DNA of 64,000 nucleotides from Pseudoscleropodium purum (taxonomy: Eukaryota > Streptophyta > Bryopsida > Hypnales > Brachytheciaceae): NCBI GenBank assembly GCA_963969395.1, contig OZ017797.1:25482001-25546000 (forward strand), given 5' to 3'. The stretch's first letter is position 1; the number at the start of each line of letters is the position of its first letter. The position numbers and the translations under genes are program-made. Positions 1 through 12,550 of this stretch are shown here, one piece after another. Below the pieces are notes generated by a model that did not search any database, had not been told where the DNA came from, and saw nothing but the letters and a program-made list of their open reading frames with translations.

Positions 1-15
1 TCATTGTTTGTTCAG

Positions 16-1356
16 GTACGCTATTTTCGTCATCCATGTTCCCAGATCGTGCCCCGCCTGGTCAAGTGGTCTTCACAACCTTTGTTGGAGGCAGTCGAAG
101 CAGAGCTTTAGCATCCGCCCCCTTGTAAGCATCTTTTGCCATTCTATTAGCATGTTTATGGTCTTCCTGATCTGGGCCAACTGTTATGCCCTAAAATGAT
201 GGTTTTAGAACGACCGATTTGAACATCGTATTGTAAAGCATGTAAGACAGAGTGAAGTTCAGCATCACCAGAATCAGTAAAGAATATTGCATATAAACTA
301 TGTTGGTTGAAAATTAAATAAAAATGGGACAAAAGAAAGTCCCCATATGACCCACTCAAATGTGCTGAAAAAAGAAGGCCCAAAATGGGCCTCTTTGGTC
401 TTTAAGGGTTAAATTCCAAAAACAAACTTCCTTTTTTCTTCTGTGGCAGTGACGAGGTAAAAGAAGTGGCTTTGACGGATTTGCGGAGGCTTGTGGGAGC
501 TGAAGGTCCTCCTGTTGCCACGAAGTGAGTCAAAGCCGTGTCTCGAACCAGTTGCATCTCTTCTCACTTGCTCTTTGAAGTTGTGATTTTATCGTGTCAA
601 TTCCTGAAGTGCCGTGCTGAATTTTTGACAGACACATCTACTGGCAGCAAGCTTTCCCGCAGTACAGTCTGGGGTACAATGAATTCCTGAGTTCCCTTGA
701 GAAGATGGAAGCTAACCTCCCTGGGCTGGTCTACGCTGGTAATGCATCCATTGCCCTTCATAACCCTCTGCTATTGCTTTCATAGCTACATGGTGCGTGT
801 CAGTTGGAAAAGAGGTGGTCCAGAATTATTCCCCCTCCCCTCCCCTCAGCGAGTCATAGATCTCGAAGATCTAACAGTCTAAATTTAGTCTGGAGGAGAA
901 TGTTATGCCCGATAACTGTCTCGGACCTCGTGGTCCTTAACTGGTTATTTAATACTACAGCCGACAAACTTTTTTACAAACCAAGCTTGGAGTCTATTTG
1001 TATGATGCCATATGAAAAAAGTCATGAACAATTGGGGTATTCCTTGGGTTCTCAAGTGTCTCCACTCAACTCAGTGCACATGAATTGCTCGAATGCTTGG
1101 TGATCAACCCTAAACGAGTGGCATCATTCTTAGCAGTTTCGGTGTAAGCTGAGGACTCGGTACTTTTTGGAACTTATGTGGAGTGAATGTTAATCGTGCA
1201 GGCAATCATAGAGGGGGTTTATCTGTGGGCAAGAGCATTGCAAGCGGGTGCAAAGCTGCTGGGCAGGTCTTGTCTATGCTTGAAGGCACGGGTGGTCGGA
1301 AAATCTTCACTATGGCCAGCAGTGACGCGGGCACACCTCTAAAGACTGTTGAATAA
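16..1356 (+). CDS. PPOX: Protoporphyrinogen IX oxidase, C-terminal part (four exons; 5' end outside window)
   Basis: The enzyme oxidises protoporphyrinogen IX to protoporphyrin IX with FAD and O2, the last step shared by haem and chlorophyll synthesis; in plants it acts mainly in plastids. I read four exons by eye: 16-124, 450-524, 632-738 and 1202-1356, each bounded by AG/GT, with phases that join cleanly and a TAA at 1354-1356. Exon 16-124 carries [15 protein letters not shown] followed by VGG. Exon 632-738 carries [17 protein letters not shown] and [12 protein letters not shown]. The last exon carries [20 protein letters not shown], the C-terminal FAD-binding signature of the family, then a tail ending LKTVE. 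No single ORF is long, so ORF calling misses it. The region faces PL-A convergently. I am confident of the family; exact exon ends are from splice consensus only. Confidence 0.87.
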
Positions 1357-2984
1357 ATTCCAGACAGCGTAGTTCTGAATTTTGATACAGATACCAGAGC
1401 CTCTGTCCGGTCGCTATCGACTACCACTTCTGATGTTTAGCCCGTTTCTCTCCATTGACGGCGAACGAGGTGATTCAGGTTTACAATGAGCGATGTGTTA
1501 TTATACAGGAAATCATTGTGAAAGCACACCAGAACAAAGTAGATTGTCAAATGGCTTGACTATTCATTCAAAGGGTGAGATCCGGGAGCTCAATATGGAG
1601 TTTGTCCAGTTGTTTTGCAAGCACTCCCTACCTTTCACCAAGGATGTCTAATCTGCGACCTCCTTTCAGAATTAAAAGTGGCGACAGTGGAACACAAGCG
1701 ACCAGGACGACAGTCAATCATTTCTACTTCCTATGTATCCTAAAATCTTTTATATCTATATCATGGCCAAAATTCTCAATGGGTCAAATAAGGTCCTATC
1801 TCACTACTTAATCCTTCTAATGACCTTGAACAAGTCCCACTTCATTGCACATCTTGTAGTCTTGCCTACACCATTAATTTCACTAAAGCCATGAATAGGT
1901 AATTTAAAACACAACATGACATGACATTAATCCTCAGGAGAGCTAATACTCACTAGGTGAGCAAGGAACATTTTCAAAAGTCAATTGCAAGTTGTAAAGA
2001 ATTGGATGAAGTTCATCCCAAATATGAAAAAAAAAAAAAAAATGTTTAGCCTTCAATGATGTGACTAGCTTGGTTGCTCAATGCTTCATAATTTTTCTAC
2101 AAGGTTCCTTTAATCTATTAATATAGAGATGGGAAAAAAAAATTCCCAAAATGAAAACATAATATCTAGAATCTTCTTGAGCCATAATTTATTTTGCCTT
2201 TTATGCTCCAAATTTGAATGTTTCACTCTAACAAGCTTTCTTAGCCTTTTATATGATAAGAAGCAATGCTAGGACTCACCCACCTACCCTTCATGAATAA
2301 TATTATTTTATTGATTAAAATACATTCTTTTGCCCGTATAAATCATTAAAAATAAATTGTGGCTTTCAAGGTTTTGTTCAATTGTTGTGGTTTTGACTTG
2401 AAACTTCTTTGGGTACACAAATTTAAATTATGGATGCACATTTTTGATGCAAATCTAAGTACATAGCTTGATGGCACAAGGGACTTTCACTACACTTCTT
2501 AAAAAATTTTGAGTGATTTAAGCTCAAAATGAATTAATGTAATTTTAGATTATTGAACTTCTAGAGACTGAAAATTTCTAATCAATTCAAACTGTAGAGG
2601 TATAGACCAAGAGAGATATGGAGGTTAGATTTTGATCAACAGTGTACATGCAACTTTCAAATTGGTACGAATACTCCTGGCAAGGCATTCTCTCCGATGG
2701 GATCAAGCAGACGAGAGTACATCAAGCAGGCAAATTTTCCCACACCAAGCTCTCAAGCATAGGCATGAAGAAAAGAAATCCAAATATTCTTTCCATGTCA
2801 CAAGTAACGACGGCTTCTAAACAAAGAAACAAACCTCAGAAAGTGATTAGACACAAAAACAAAAAACAAAAAGAAGAGTCATATTCAGATTTACAGTACA
2901 TCGGACCAAAGGGACAGCAACATGAAAATTTCACGCTCAAAGAATCCGAAATTCACTACAGTCCATAACAGCAACTTCAAATGT
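1357..2984. other. Intergenic: PPOX 3' flank, then AT-rich DNA
   Basis: This lies between the PPOX stop and the approximate 3' end of the PL-A transcript. The first 400 bases have mixed composition and probably include the PPOX 3'UTR. From about 1.8 kb the sequence is AT-rich, with a poly-A run near 2027-2042. I see no credible coding exon. Confidence 0.5.
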
Positions 2985-3610
2985 TATTAAAATTGGTCAT
3001 AGCCAGATACAATGTCGGATTCCACTTCCAGTGCGAAACCGACGTACTCCTCACAGGCAATCCCAAAACTCACAAGCACTTGTGGCATGTGGGCATTCTG
3101 ATTTAAGACGAACAAACTAAACCAACTCAGTCTGCACGGGGAGGGGGCTTCAGTGAGGTCGATGACTTCGTCATTTGAACCAACTCTTCACTCTCCAGCT
3201 CCTCTTGACCTCCCCAGCAGCGGTCGATTCTCAGAATTGCATCATTCTTCGTTTCTGCAACTCTGTCGTATCTCTACATCGAAACTTTCAACTACACCAA
3301 CTCGTCTGACCAGAAGCAACTGACTGGTTTCAGTCACCTGCTGAGTGGCCGCGGTTGCACAAAAGCAAAACAACTAATCTAGAATTAAAAGGTGCACAAC
3401 TCTTCACTCAATCAGAGCCACAGAAATTTAAAAAGCATTCGCAGGCTTGACTGAGGAGGTTGCTCATACTCTCTCTTTGGTGGACGTCTGCATCCAGGCT
3501 GCTACGAGCATAGCCTCTGACTGTGAGTCCATTTTCCCAGGATATGATGGGTAAGTCCGCTGGACGCTTCATGTTTTAGAGACTCCAGGAATCCATCGTC
3601 CTATTTTCTT
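2985..3610 (-). other. 3'UTR of PL-A with conserved box
   Basis: About 600 bases after the PL-A stop align with the 3' flanks of the other four pectate lyase genes, best with PL-D. The conserved block CGACCTCACTGAAGCCC lies on the minus strand within 3140-3170. The distal limit is where similarity to PL-D fades, near a GGCTATG/TTTTAATAACAT stretch, and is approximate. Confidence 0.6.
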
Positions 3611-5538
3611 CTACAGGTTGAGAGGACCCGCGGCCTTGGTGAGAGCGGGAACCATGTTGCCAGGCCGGGAAGATGTGCTGAACGCCTTTGCATATACACT
3701 CGCCGAAGTCGCCTTCGCGCCGGAACCGACGAAGTAAGCGCCCTTGGCGAAAACGTCGCCGCTGGAAGCCCAGTTCCACTTCTGCCACCCATCGAACATG
3801 GGACCGTTGTCGTTGATGCGCTTCGTCACTTCTTTGTTGCCACTCGGACTGAAATAGTTGCCCTGCGAAAGAATGGTCGGATCCTCGCTGCCACCGATCG
3901 CGTAAATGCTCCACCCCGAAGAGTAGTCGTTGTTCAACACGTGGAAAACGCCGAAGCGGCACCGCGGCAAGCGCTGGACCAAGCCCGGCCCGAACTTGTT
4001 GAACGCCACCGTCACCTTCATGTTGCGGTCCATGGTATGGCTGGGATCCGCTCCCAACAACATGGTCTTGTCGTGCTGCTCGAAGAAGTTGTTCGACACC
4101 GTCACCATCGTCGACCCGCGAGTCACATCCAGCAGCCCGTCGGTTGCCCTCGCCAAGTAGCAATGGTCCACCCACACGTCGTGCGATCCCCAAATGTGCA
4201 AGCCGTCGCCGTCCGACTTGGGACGCTTCACCACCTGTGTCGGGGACGCCCGGACGGTGCTCGGGCCCGAAGGCTTGATATCGTGTATGTGTAGCCCGTG
4301 GACAATGACGTTGTTGGTATTCTGAATGGTGATTTGCGACCCACCCGTGATGTGCACCTCGGCGCCACGCCCGTCGAGGGTCTTGAACGCCGTCACCCAG
4401 AGTTCGCCCTTCAATTGGATGGTCATGCTCTTGGCGAAGATGATCCACAAGGGACCACTGCGAGTCACACCGTAACGCAGAGTACCGGGCTGGGCATTTG
4501 TGAGGTCATCGCCATTGTTGGTGACAGTGTAGATGGGTCCGTTCTTTCCGCCGATGGCATTTCGTCCGAATCCGATGGCGCAGGAGGCGAGCGCTTGGCG
4601 ATGGCTTTTCCAGTTGGGGTCGCAGCGCCAGCAGTCGTCTATGGGGTTTCCGGTGCCGCATCCGCCCATGGCCTTGGCGAGCGATGCGAGCATGTCGTCA
4701 GCGCTGGTGGCGTTCATGACGTCCGTTGTGGACAGATTCAATCCACTGCACATTCAAAGCACAATGACAATTAGCAACTAGCTCTGTAAACGCTAGGGCC
4801 GCAGTCCATTCATCGTCAGAAACAGAGAAATTTCACTGTACAGAATCTGAAATATGACTCCCTCATAGAGACTATAACATGAAACATCCGGGATGATCAA
4901 ATTTCAAATTATGAGCAGCAATTTGCACACTCAGAGGCGGAATCTACAAAACAATTTTGAAGCAGAAAGCATCCAATGAATTCAATTCGTTCAGAAGACA
5001 ATTCAATGTGCTGTGGGTCCGGTAGAGATGCTTACTCGTCATTGGCCTCGTAGACGGTGGCGGCATTGGAGGTGTCGAAGAATACTTGGTCGTTCTCGTA
5101 CTCAGCCTGCGTATGCACCACTGGATTCGGTGTGTACGCCGTGCCATCGGCGAAGCTGGCGACCGTCTCGGGGGAGTCCACGAAGGTATCGATGGGCAAC
5201 GTGGTCTCAGTGGAAGCAAACGACGTGCCGTCGTAGTCGTAATTGTAAGTGCCCTGATGGGTGGGCTGCGTGGGGACCAGGTCTTGGTAAGTGAAGGACT
5301 CGGCGTCCCACGGGTTGTCCTGACCCGCGAAGCTGGGCATGTCGGATTGGGGGTCGAATGCAGAGGGCTGGTCGGGGTTCAAAGCTCGGTAGCCGCCGTG
5401 CTTGGGAGCTTGGAACTGCTGCATATCGTCGTCGCCGGGCATGGACCTCGCGTGGAGGGGGGTCCAATGGGACGCCGCCAGTACCAGCACCAACAAACTG
5501 ACGGGCACGAGTGCTCCAGCCGTCATTGCGAAAGCCAT
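3611..5538 (-). CDS. PL-A: secreted pectate lyase (PL1) with acidic N-terminal extension
   Basis: A predicted secreted pectate lyase that cleaves de-esterified homogalacturonan by beta-elimination with Ca2+. Coding exons are 5036-5538 and 3611-4745; the intron 4746-5035 has a GTAAGC donor and a TGCAG acceptor, in phase 2; product 545 aa. The ATG at 5538 gives a signal peptide (cut probably after A30, LHA/RS). Residues 31-167 are an acidic, Tyr/Thr-rich extension. Then comes the plant PL1 domain: NPIDDCWRCDPNW, the DGD pair at D346/D348 and DGLLD (Ca2+ ligands in the family), WVDH at 359-362, and QRLPRCRFG, which holds the catalytic Arg region. All key motifs are intact. An upstream leader intron (5587-5955) is inferred. 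Closest copy in promoter, exon 1, intron and 3'UTR is PL-D. Whether the extension is retained or cleaved is unknown. Confidence 0.92.
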
Positions 5539-6200
5539 CGTCTGATACTAGGCTTCTTTCAATGCCGACGTCAAATGTGTCCGCACCTGAGAAGCGACGT
5601 ACCCAACATTGCTTAGTCACCTAGTGATTGAATTCTAGGTCTAAACTTCAATGGTCATTGAATTATTCTGGGAACGACAATGCCACGTACATGCACTTCC
5701 ACTTCTCAAAGGAGTTCAGAAGGAAGAAGATGTTTGAACTTTTCTAGATTCTAATTGCACATTATTGAATCTAATCGATCTTCCCTGGTTGACTTCAATT
5801 AGAGCGAGGGATGAATCGAGAATGCTAAACTACTTGTCGAGTTGGAGTGGGGACATGACGCGAATTATTAAATAGAAAAGCGTGAAAGGGTAGTTACTAT
5901 ATGACAAATAAATTATTAAAGTGCACTGAGTCTGAGTCTGAAGAGCTGAGCATACCTGTGTCGAGAACTGCGAGCAAGTCCTCCTAGATGCTGCTTGTCA
6001 GCTGCATGATCCTCCCAATCTCTCAATCTCTGTTACCATCAACGAGGCAGAGATCTGAAATGCTGTGAATTGAACAATCTCAGAATCACTGTCTGTATAT
6101 GTGGGAGCTGAGATCACACATCAATGCCCCAATGTCAACTGGCCTCGGATAGCCCTGCTAGATTGTGACTTTGTAAGTGAGACTGATGAGGGACCGATGA
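5539..6200 (-). other. 5' leader of PL-A with leader intron
   Basis: The minus strand reads ...TCGACACAG/GTATGCTC as a donor (exon end 5956) and CGCTTCTCAG/GTGCGG as an acceptor (exon restart 5586), giving a 369-nt leader intron at 5587-5955. The same sites occur in PL-D. The first exon carries an upstream ATG at 6121-6119. The transcription start is inferred about 30 bases beyond the TATA box. Confidence 0.65.
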
Positions 6201-6224
6201 GTGAAATTGACGCCTCAGTCGGGG

Positions 6225-6395
6225 TCTTATAGAGAGCAGGCCAGTGAATCATCTGCGTTACTTTGCATTCCCGTTTCCGTGAGTTAACGAACGTGTGCAG
6301 CGCCAAAGGAATTGCTTTCGGCAGGCGGCGGCGGCTGGCTCCTTCGGATGACTCCGAAGTTAGTGTGCATTACTGTTCAATCGAGGGTGCAATTA
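6225..6395 (-). promoter_or_regulatory. PL-A core promoter: TATA box and shared GAACAGT box
   Basis: TATAAGA lies at 6225-6231 (minus). About 120 bp further upstream, at 6354-6378, is GAACAGTAATGCACACTAAC, followed by TTCGG; versions of this box occur at a similar distance in all five genes. About 250-350 bp here match the PL-D promoter nearly base for base in inverted orientation. Confidence 0.7.
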
Positions 6396-6559
6396 GGCGC
6401 GGAGCTGGATTTCCAATTTGCCAGTCTCCTTGGATTTCACTTGCACTTCCGGTGCTTTTACCGAGCCTAACTTTTCTGCTAGTTCATCTCATTAGAGAGT
6501 TCCCCCGAATTTATGATTCTCTCAGGGATTGGTTAGTGTCAGTTTGTTTCGTGATACCG

Positions 6560-8160
6560 TACGTGTAGGTCAGTTTCGGAAATAATTAGGGAAATTTTGG
6601 ATTGTATCTGAAATTTTAAAAATTGTACAACTATTTCTGAAAATCTGAAAAAATTTCATTGTTGGTATTTCTAAATATTCAAAAATTAGTCTTGAGAAAA
6701 TTTAGAAAAAGGAACACATTTATGTATTAATAGAAAGAATCAATTCAAAATTAGGAGTGTCAAAAACTTAAAAAAAGCAAAGTGCCAAAAGCCAAGCTCG
6801 GAAGCCAAGAAATCTAAATCAAGCTATTGAATTGTCAAACTCCAAAACCTAAACTATTTTGGCAACAAGGTGACGAAATTGACCTACACATATGGTATAC
6901 TACAATAGTTAGTGTCCCTTGTGCCATTACCATAGTATAATAAAATTAAAATTAAAATTATTTTTTAATTCATCAAAACTTTGGAATTCAATAATCGTCA
7001 CACTATATTTAGGTCTAAACACCATAAAACAAAGTTTGTGCACCTCTCCTTGTAGAAAGCTTTCTAATAGAACCAAGAATGCAAATCACTGGGAGACTCA
7101 CAATGAGTAAGAGTTCTCACCATAACAAAAAAAACAAAAAAACAAATAACAACCTCATTTAAGATATAGGTATTTGCTACTATAAGGAGGACTAGAAGAG
7201 GATACATTTTATATCCTTTGTTGAATTAGGGTAGGTTTATGAAATTTTGTGAACTCTTTGGTTGTTTTGATGGTGGGCTACAGTATTGCTACGAGTTCTT
7301 GTAAGCCCAAAGTAAGAGCTTAAATGGAAAGAACCAATAGTTGCAAGTTTTTTTAACAAACAATAATTGCCTCATCAAATTCCACCTAAACATAGTTGCC
7401 TTTAGCTTGATATTATGTATAAAATACTTTAAATTTATAACTTAAATTGTCCTTTCAGGATTAAATAATGTATGTCGATGCTTTTAATTGTTTCTAAAAT
7501 GCATTTGATTGGCTTGTACAAAAAGGTGATTTTTGGACTCTCATCATTTGGGAATGTAAATGACTAGGACCATGTAATAGTCACAGACTCACATATAAGG
7601 AGGCATTCTAATTTTAACACTCCAAATCACACATATTTATGAATATGATAATTATAATGTTATTTTATGCAATCATATATGCAAATGAAAAGAAAAATTC
7701 ATTGTAGTATATGACCATAATACTTTGCTTGTAGACTCTACAATGAAGGTAAGCATATGGCCACTCTATACTTGTTTAAAAAGCTTTGGCTGAAATGTAA
7801 GACCAATGTAGATAGAAAATGTAATTGGGAGAGGGTACATAATGGGTGTGTATACCTTGATTCTCATAGAGAAGTGTCAAGTGTGAATTGAGTTTTCCAA
7901 CATGTATTCTAGAGTTAATTCCATATTTGACGGAACCCAAATGTTAGAAATTAATGGGACTTCGCTTGCCTGCAGTAGGCATGATCTGAAAGGTGAACGG
8001 TATCAGAAAAATGGGGTGACTGGACCCATTTTCGTTCTGAGTATTTCTGACTTTTCCTCTTTTTTCTTTTCCTAATTTTTCCTTTCTTTGAGAACGTGGA
8101 TTCACGTGTGAATTGAATTGCAATCCCAATGAGTCTCTAGCTTTCTGGTGAGTTTCTGGG
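6560..8160. other. AT-rich block with a dispersed repeat
   Basis: No coding potential seen. Positions 7058-7084 match 45994-46020 exactly over 27 bases in inverted orientation, and similarity continues on both sides (poly-A/CAAAA stretch and GAGA...CCAG). Both sites therefore carry pieces of one dispersed, decayed transposon family. Confidence 0.45.
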
Positions 8161-8169
8161 GGCAAATTG

Positions 8170-8910
8170 AGAACGACCGAATCACTCCACTTGGATTGCT
8201 AATTCCACGCAGTTAGCACTGACACAAAATGTAAACTATACTATTTCTAGAGGCGGGATTCATCAGAAGCCGCAAAACCAGAATTTGAGGAAGTCAGTCA
8301 TCTTCCTGCCCATCTCCCCCCATTCACTTGATTCGGTGGAGACACGACTCCATGACGATGCGGCCATAAACGGCCTGCGAATTGGAGTCTTCGGCAGGCA
8401 CCAACTGAACCCGCCGACTCCGTTGCATAGAATTGACCTAGTTCTCACAGACTATGTTTCAAACATATATAATAAATTCCAGAAAGCTGCTTTGATTTTG
8501 AAGTTTTCAATCTTTTTACACAAAATGATATTTGCATGTTCGATTGCAAGACTGAGAGGGAAAGTGCATGCAGCCCAAACATCAAATTCGATGAAGTGAG
8601 CATAAAAACTCCGTCAAGACTTCTGGGACTCTGAATTGCAAATTCAAGGCACGGAATCTCTAGTTTGTACCAGAATTTGAACAAAACTTTTCCATTCGAA
8701 CTACACCAAGCAATCGCTAACTTAACCCTTGAGCGTCACAATTCTTGAAAACAAGGTTACTGACCGAAAAGTTGGGTTAAAAGCACGGTCTCGCAATTGC
8801 AAGTAACGAGACAGTTGCAAACTTGTGGGGAAAATGCCGTTCATGGTCCGCAAGTTATGGTGTGCAGCTAAAGAGGATCCTTGTCCCTGCTATTGGCGCA
8901 AAATATGTTC
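8170..8910 (-). repeat. Duplicated upstream module of PL-A
   Basis: Read on the minus strand, 8170-8290 (TGAATCCCGCCTCTAGAAAT... then GTGTCAG...TAACTGCGTGG) resembles 22970-23050 upstream of PL-C and 32760-32840 upstream of PL-D. 8820-8910 resembles 22435-22540 (PL-C), sharing TTTGCAACTG and TTACTTGCAATTG; part recurs near 40440 (PL-E). All have the same orientation relative to their gene. I see no ORF worth calling; the role is unknown. Confidence 0.5.
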
Positions 8911-9579
8911 ATTACTTATAATTGATTCAGTAATGGCATTTGCTAGGTGCAGTCAACCAAGCACGATGCTCAACCTTACGCTTTCCGAGGTGGGGATTTT
9001 TAGTTGACCTGACCTCGGGTTCTCCCCGCGGTGCTGAGCTCTCTTGATCCCTTTTGCTGCGTTTGATTTTTCGCAAGCTTTGGAATGATTTTTTGACTTT
9101 CAAAAAAAAAAAAATGTTTAAAACACTAAATGTTTTCGCCGGAGACTTGTTCTCTTGGTCTCGATGTACTGTTTCCTTCTATCAATGGAAATTGTCCGTT
9201 TGGTTCAAAAAACAAAAAACAAAAATACACGATGCTCGCATGTGTGAGATCATATCGAAACTTATGGCCATTTTAGCAGAATCTTTGGGGCTTTGGACGA
9301 CAAGCAAGCAAGCTTTGGAATGACTTTCTTTTCGCTGGGCAAACGCCTTGAATTAAGCGAGACATCAGTGCACCGAAAATTCAACCCACAAACAGACTTG
9401 TCCGGAGGGTCCCACTTGCACTAGAAAAAGCATGCTTCATTACATAACTCCGTATTACATAATAAGAGTTGGCCTGAGAGCCACTTCTAAAGTCCCTGAA
9501 CTCGCCAACGCTTTTCGTTCTCCCCTGTTATAGTCTAGAGCCGTGGTTTGAAGGATCCAATGTCGCCGGGATGCTTGTC
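8911..9579. other. Intergenic, nothing recognised
   Basis: Mixed-composition sequence with a poly-A run near 9101-9114. No coding exon, repeat or RNA gene that I can support. Confidence 0.4.
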
Positions 9580-10740
9580 ATGTACTGATAGTCAGATATG
9601 ATGTTCCTGCACACCAGCACTCGTCAGTTGGCTATGGCAAGTCTTAAAGGACATCAATCCTGCTCACTTGCAAAGGAGAGATCTATGTCCTTCAGTTGAG
9701 GAAGAAATGTCGACGTCCCTGACCGGAATGACTGGATCTGAAAGTTACATCCCGAATTGCACCTCACGGTGATCGAACTCATCGTGACAGGTCAGAATCA
9801 AGGTTCCCTCAGTTGCCAATAAATTCATTCCGAAATTTTCAGTCAGTCTTTTAAATGATGACTCAATTTGAGAGTGTAGAGACACCCATTATTAACTGGA
9901 TGTCTCTACGATCCATTATTTGAAATTTTATGCAAAATTAAGTTGTCTGCCTTGGGAATCCCAAGGAAATTTCACGTTTCTAGACTCTCATGTGAACGTT
10001 TCAACTGCTATTGTGCCAGACAGACGCTTGACACACAGAACCTGAGCACTGAGTTATTAGACTGCCCTCTAGCTGGGCTTTCAGTTGAGCTGGGTGATTA
10101 CCACGAAGTGAATTACTCCGTATGACGTAGGGATCTTGTAGGTTCTTGTTCTGCTGCCCAATTCCTGCTCTGCCTCATGCTTGAGTTTACTTTAGGACGA
10201 TTTTTCGTCAACTGATTTTGCGAAATGAGTTTGGGAACATCCGATCGGAACTTTTTTATTTTTTTATTTTGGGTGCAAATGAAAGGAAGAATTTTTTCAC
10301 TTTTCAAAGTAAAAAAGAGAAACGAAGAAAGAAATCATTGCAAATGGAGAGCGCAACCAAGCGCAAGCCAGGATGAACGGAAATTTCTTGCAGACGAATA
10401 AAACTATTGAATATTCTATCATTCGGTAGTTTATAAAAAATAGACCACCTGGTAACCTCGTTCGGTCAGAGCTTGAGATGCGGATTTAGCAATTGCTATT
10501 GCCAAACTTCTAAATTAGCTGAAGTGTTCTAAAATCCATGCTAACATCTGAGAATCTCAGATCCACTAAATGAGGAATGAATCATTTTAACCAAATTGTG
10601 CTCACTTGGGGTAAAAACAGCAGATTTCCTCAAGTTTAGGCAGAACGGCTCCGCTCGACCCCACCACTTCCAAAAGTCCTTCCATCATGTCTACGAAGTC
10701 CCAGAGTCCCTGCTACCGCTTTCGATGACCGCACCGAACA
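9580..10740 (+). repeat. Left arm of inverted duplicated flank
   Basis: 9580-9790 matches the reverse complement of 28170-28380: a shared run with CTCTCCTTTGCAAG, CTTCAGTTGAGGAAG, GAATTGCACCTCA and TGACGAGTGCT. 10441-10600 matches the reverse complement of 27480-27640, with GAGATGCGGATTTAGCAA and TTCTAAATTAGCT in common. 10620-10735 also matches the reverse complement of 20830-20960 (TTCCTCAAGTTTAGGCAGAA). The colinear order supports a segmental inverted duplication that includes PL-B and PL-C. Confidence 0.6.
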
Positions 10741-11134
10741 AGTCCAATCAATGCTTAATGAAGTTCCTTCCATTTTCTCGGTGAGTAACTTGACTGGTAC
10801 TATAATGCGCATGCACATTGCTATGTACAAATGACATTGGGACACGAAGGCAAACTCTGCAAGCCGCACTGCGCTTCGCCCAAAGTGGAATTTGAACATG
10901 AGATGAGTAAGGAATGTGAACATCTCGACTGGGATCGATTCATCTCCAGGGTAGATATTAAAACTCCTGAAGATTCACAGTACTGAAAAGCTACGTGCAC
11001 TATGAATAATGGCCATGGAATCTGTTTAACAATCGTATTATATGCATTATCACTGTCGTCAATCCAGAGGCTTACAGGTTGACAGATCAACAAGTAAACC
11101 TTGAACTAGAGGGAGACACATTACAAGGCCGGGG
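10741..11134. other. Intergenic, nothing recognised
   Basis: No coding or RNA feature seen. ORFs on both strands are short and without recognisable domains. Confidence 0.35.
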
Positions 11135-11322
11135 TGAACTGACCCCCTTGCTCGTCCCCAAGGGAAAACGCTGAAAATTTTTATTTGATTCACATGTATG
11201 ATCAAATTTGGAAATTCTGAATTCATATTTGCAATCAGAGACCCCAAGTTTTTTAGGTGGTCCCAAATTTTTTACCTGCATCCCTGGAATGACTTCGGGG
11301 GACGAGCGAGGGGGTCAGTTCA
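11135..11322. mobile_element. Small inverted-repeat element (MITE-like), 188 bp
   Basis: The left end TGAACTGACCCCCTTGCTCG continues TCCCC. The right end is its inverted copy with one mismatch over 25 bp (GGGGACGAGCGAGGGGGTCA continuing GTTCA). The interior is AT-rich and non-coding. I could not find a convincing target duplication, so the superfamily is open. Confidence 0.6.
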
Positions 11323-11999
11323 AGCCGACTCATTACAATCTGCAAGCAATTTCCCTTCGACATTGGCTTCCAGTGAACAGAGGAATTGGAAATCTAGCAC
11401 AAAATCGCGCACAGCATTTGCAGTCACGAAGCCATTAATTTTATGATGAAAGTAGACGTATGGCACACAATCCGGACGGTGAAAGCCGACGAAGAGTTTC
11501 AGTAATAACTCCTGCCGAAACGCAATGAACCCTCATACACTCATCTTCGAGACCTGACTTGTCCACAAGTCCATTTACTTCTTCTGAATTCGTAACAAGC
11601 GATCACTCGCCAGGAAGTAATCTTCATCATCATCGAGACAATACTATTCATTTCGTTGTCATAAGTTACAACGAAGAATCTCCGTGGACATCGAGCTCTT
11701 TCTGCTCTATTAATCCCGCACCATTCTAAAAGATCTCCAAAGAAAAAAAATTCACCAGCACCGAAAAAAACGAAGCTCCCAAACAGCATTTTCCCAAGCT
11801 TCAGAATGAGCACAATCCACAGTGCTCGTAGATCTAAAGAAAAAATGTGCGCAACTACGAAACGGGGCTTTAAACCGATGGAACGCAACCAAAAATCCAA
11901 GATTCAGTGTCAACAAGAGCAGCAAATCAGATAGTTCTTATGCCTTCGACAATCGAATAACAAATGTCAACCAATTAAAGTGAATTTGGTATTATTAAA
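11323..11999. other. Intergenic, nothing recognised
   Basis: Downstream flank of PL-B. A 119-aa minus-strand ORF at 11541-11900 shows no domain, composition or context that supports a gene. Confidence 0.35.
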
Positions 12000-12550
12000 G
12001 TGGCCATAGCCAAACGAAAGACCTTACAATGTTCACATCCACTTCCAATGCGAACAATCACATCGCGACATTCGGGCATCACGACTCCAGATACCCGCCC
12101 ATCGTAGTAAACCGACTCATTCTGGTTCAGGAGAGGGCTTCAGTGAGGTCGATCACTTCGTTCAACCGACTCTTCACCGTCCAGCTCCAACCTCCCGACC
12201 AGCGGTCCATTCTCAGAATTGCATCATCATCATCAGCAACTCATCGTCATCAGTTCCAACTCGTCTACACGCAAGCAACTGGCTTCAGTTACTCGCTCTG
12301 CAGCAGCGGTTGCGCGTACTCTACACTAAACTACAACAGACATTTGCTAACGTTCCAACTCTTCTCTCATGAAACAAGCTGCAGGAAAATAAAACAATCC
12401 GCAAGCCTGACTGAGGTGGTTGCATCTCTTCTAATTATACGCCAGAGGCACACTCATCCGGGCTGCTACAAGCGCAGCCTCGGTCTAGGTGTCCCTTTTC
12501 GAAGGACACGATGATCTCCTGGTCATCGTACAATCAGCACCAATGTCAGG
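12000..12550 (-). other. 3'UTR of PL-B with conserved box
   Basis: Aligns with the PL-C 3' flank from the stop codon outward. The conserved block is at 12130-12160 (minus strand CGACCTCACTGAAGCCC, then TCTCC). The outer limit is approximate. Confidence 0.6.

Noticed and set aside
2632..2968. Overlapping ORFs of 62 and 108 aa
   Set aside because: They lie at the edge of the PL-A 3' flank, with Lys/Gln-rich random composition and no conservation as protein.
11541..11900. 119-aa minus-strand ORF
   Set aside because: Composition and lack of motifs suggest chance; the region lies in a transposon-bearing flank.
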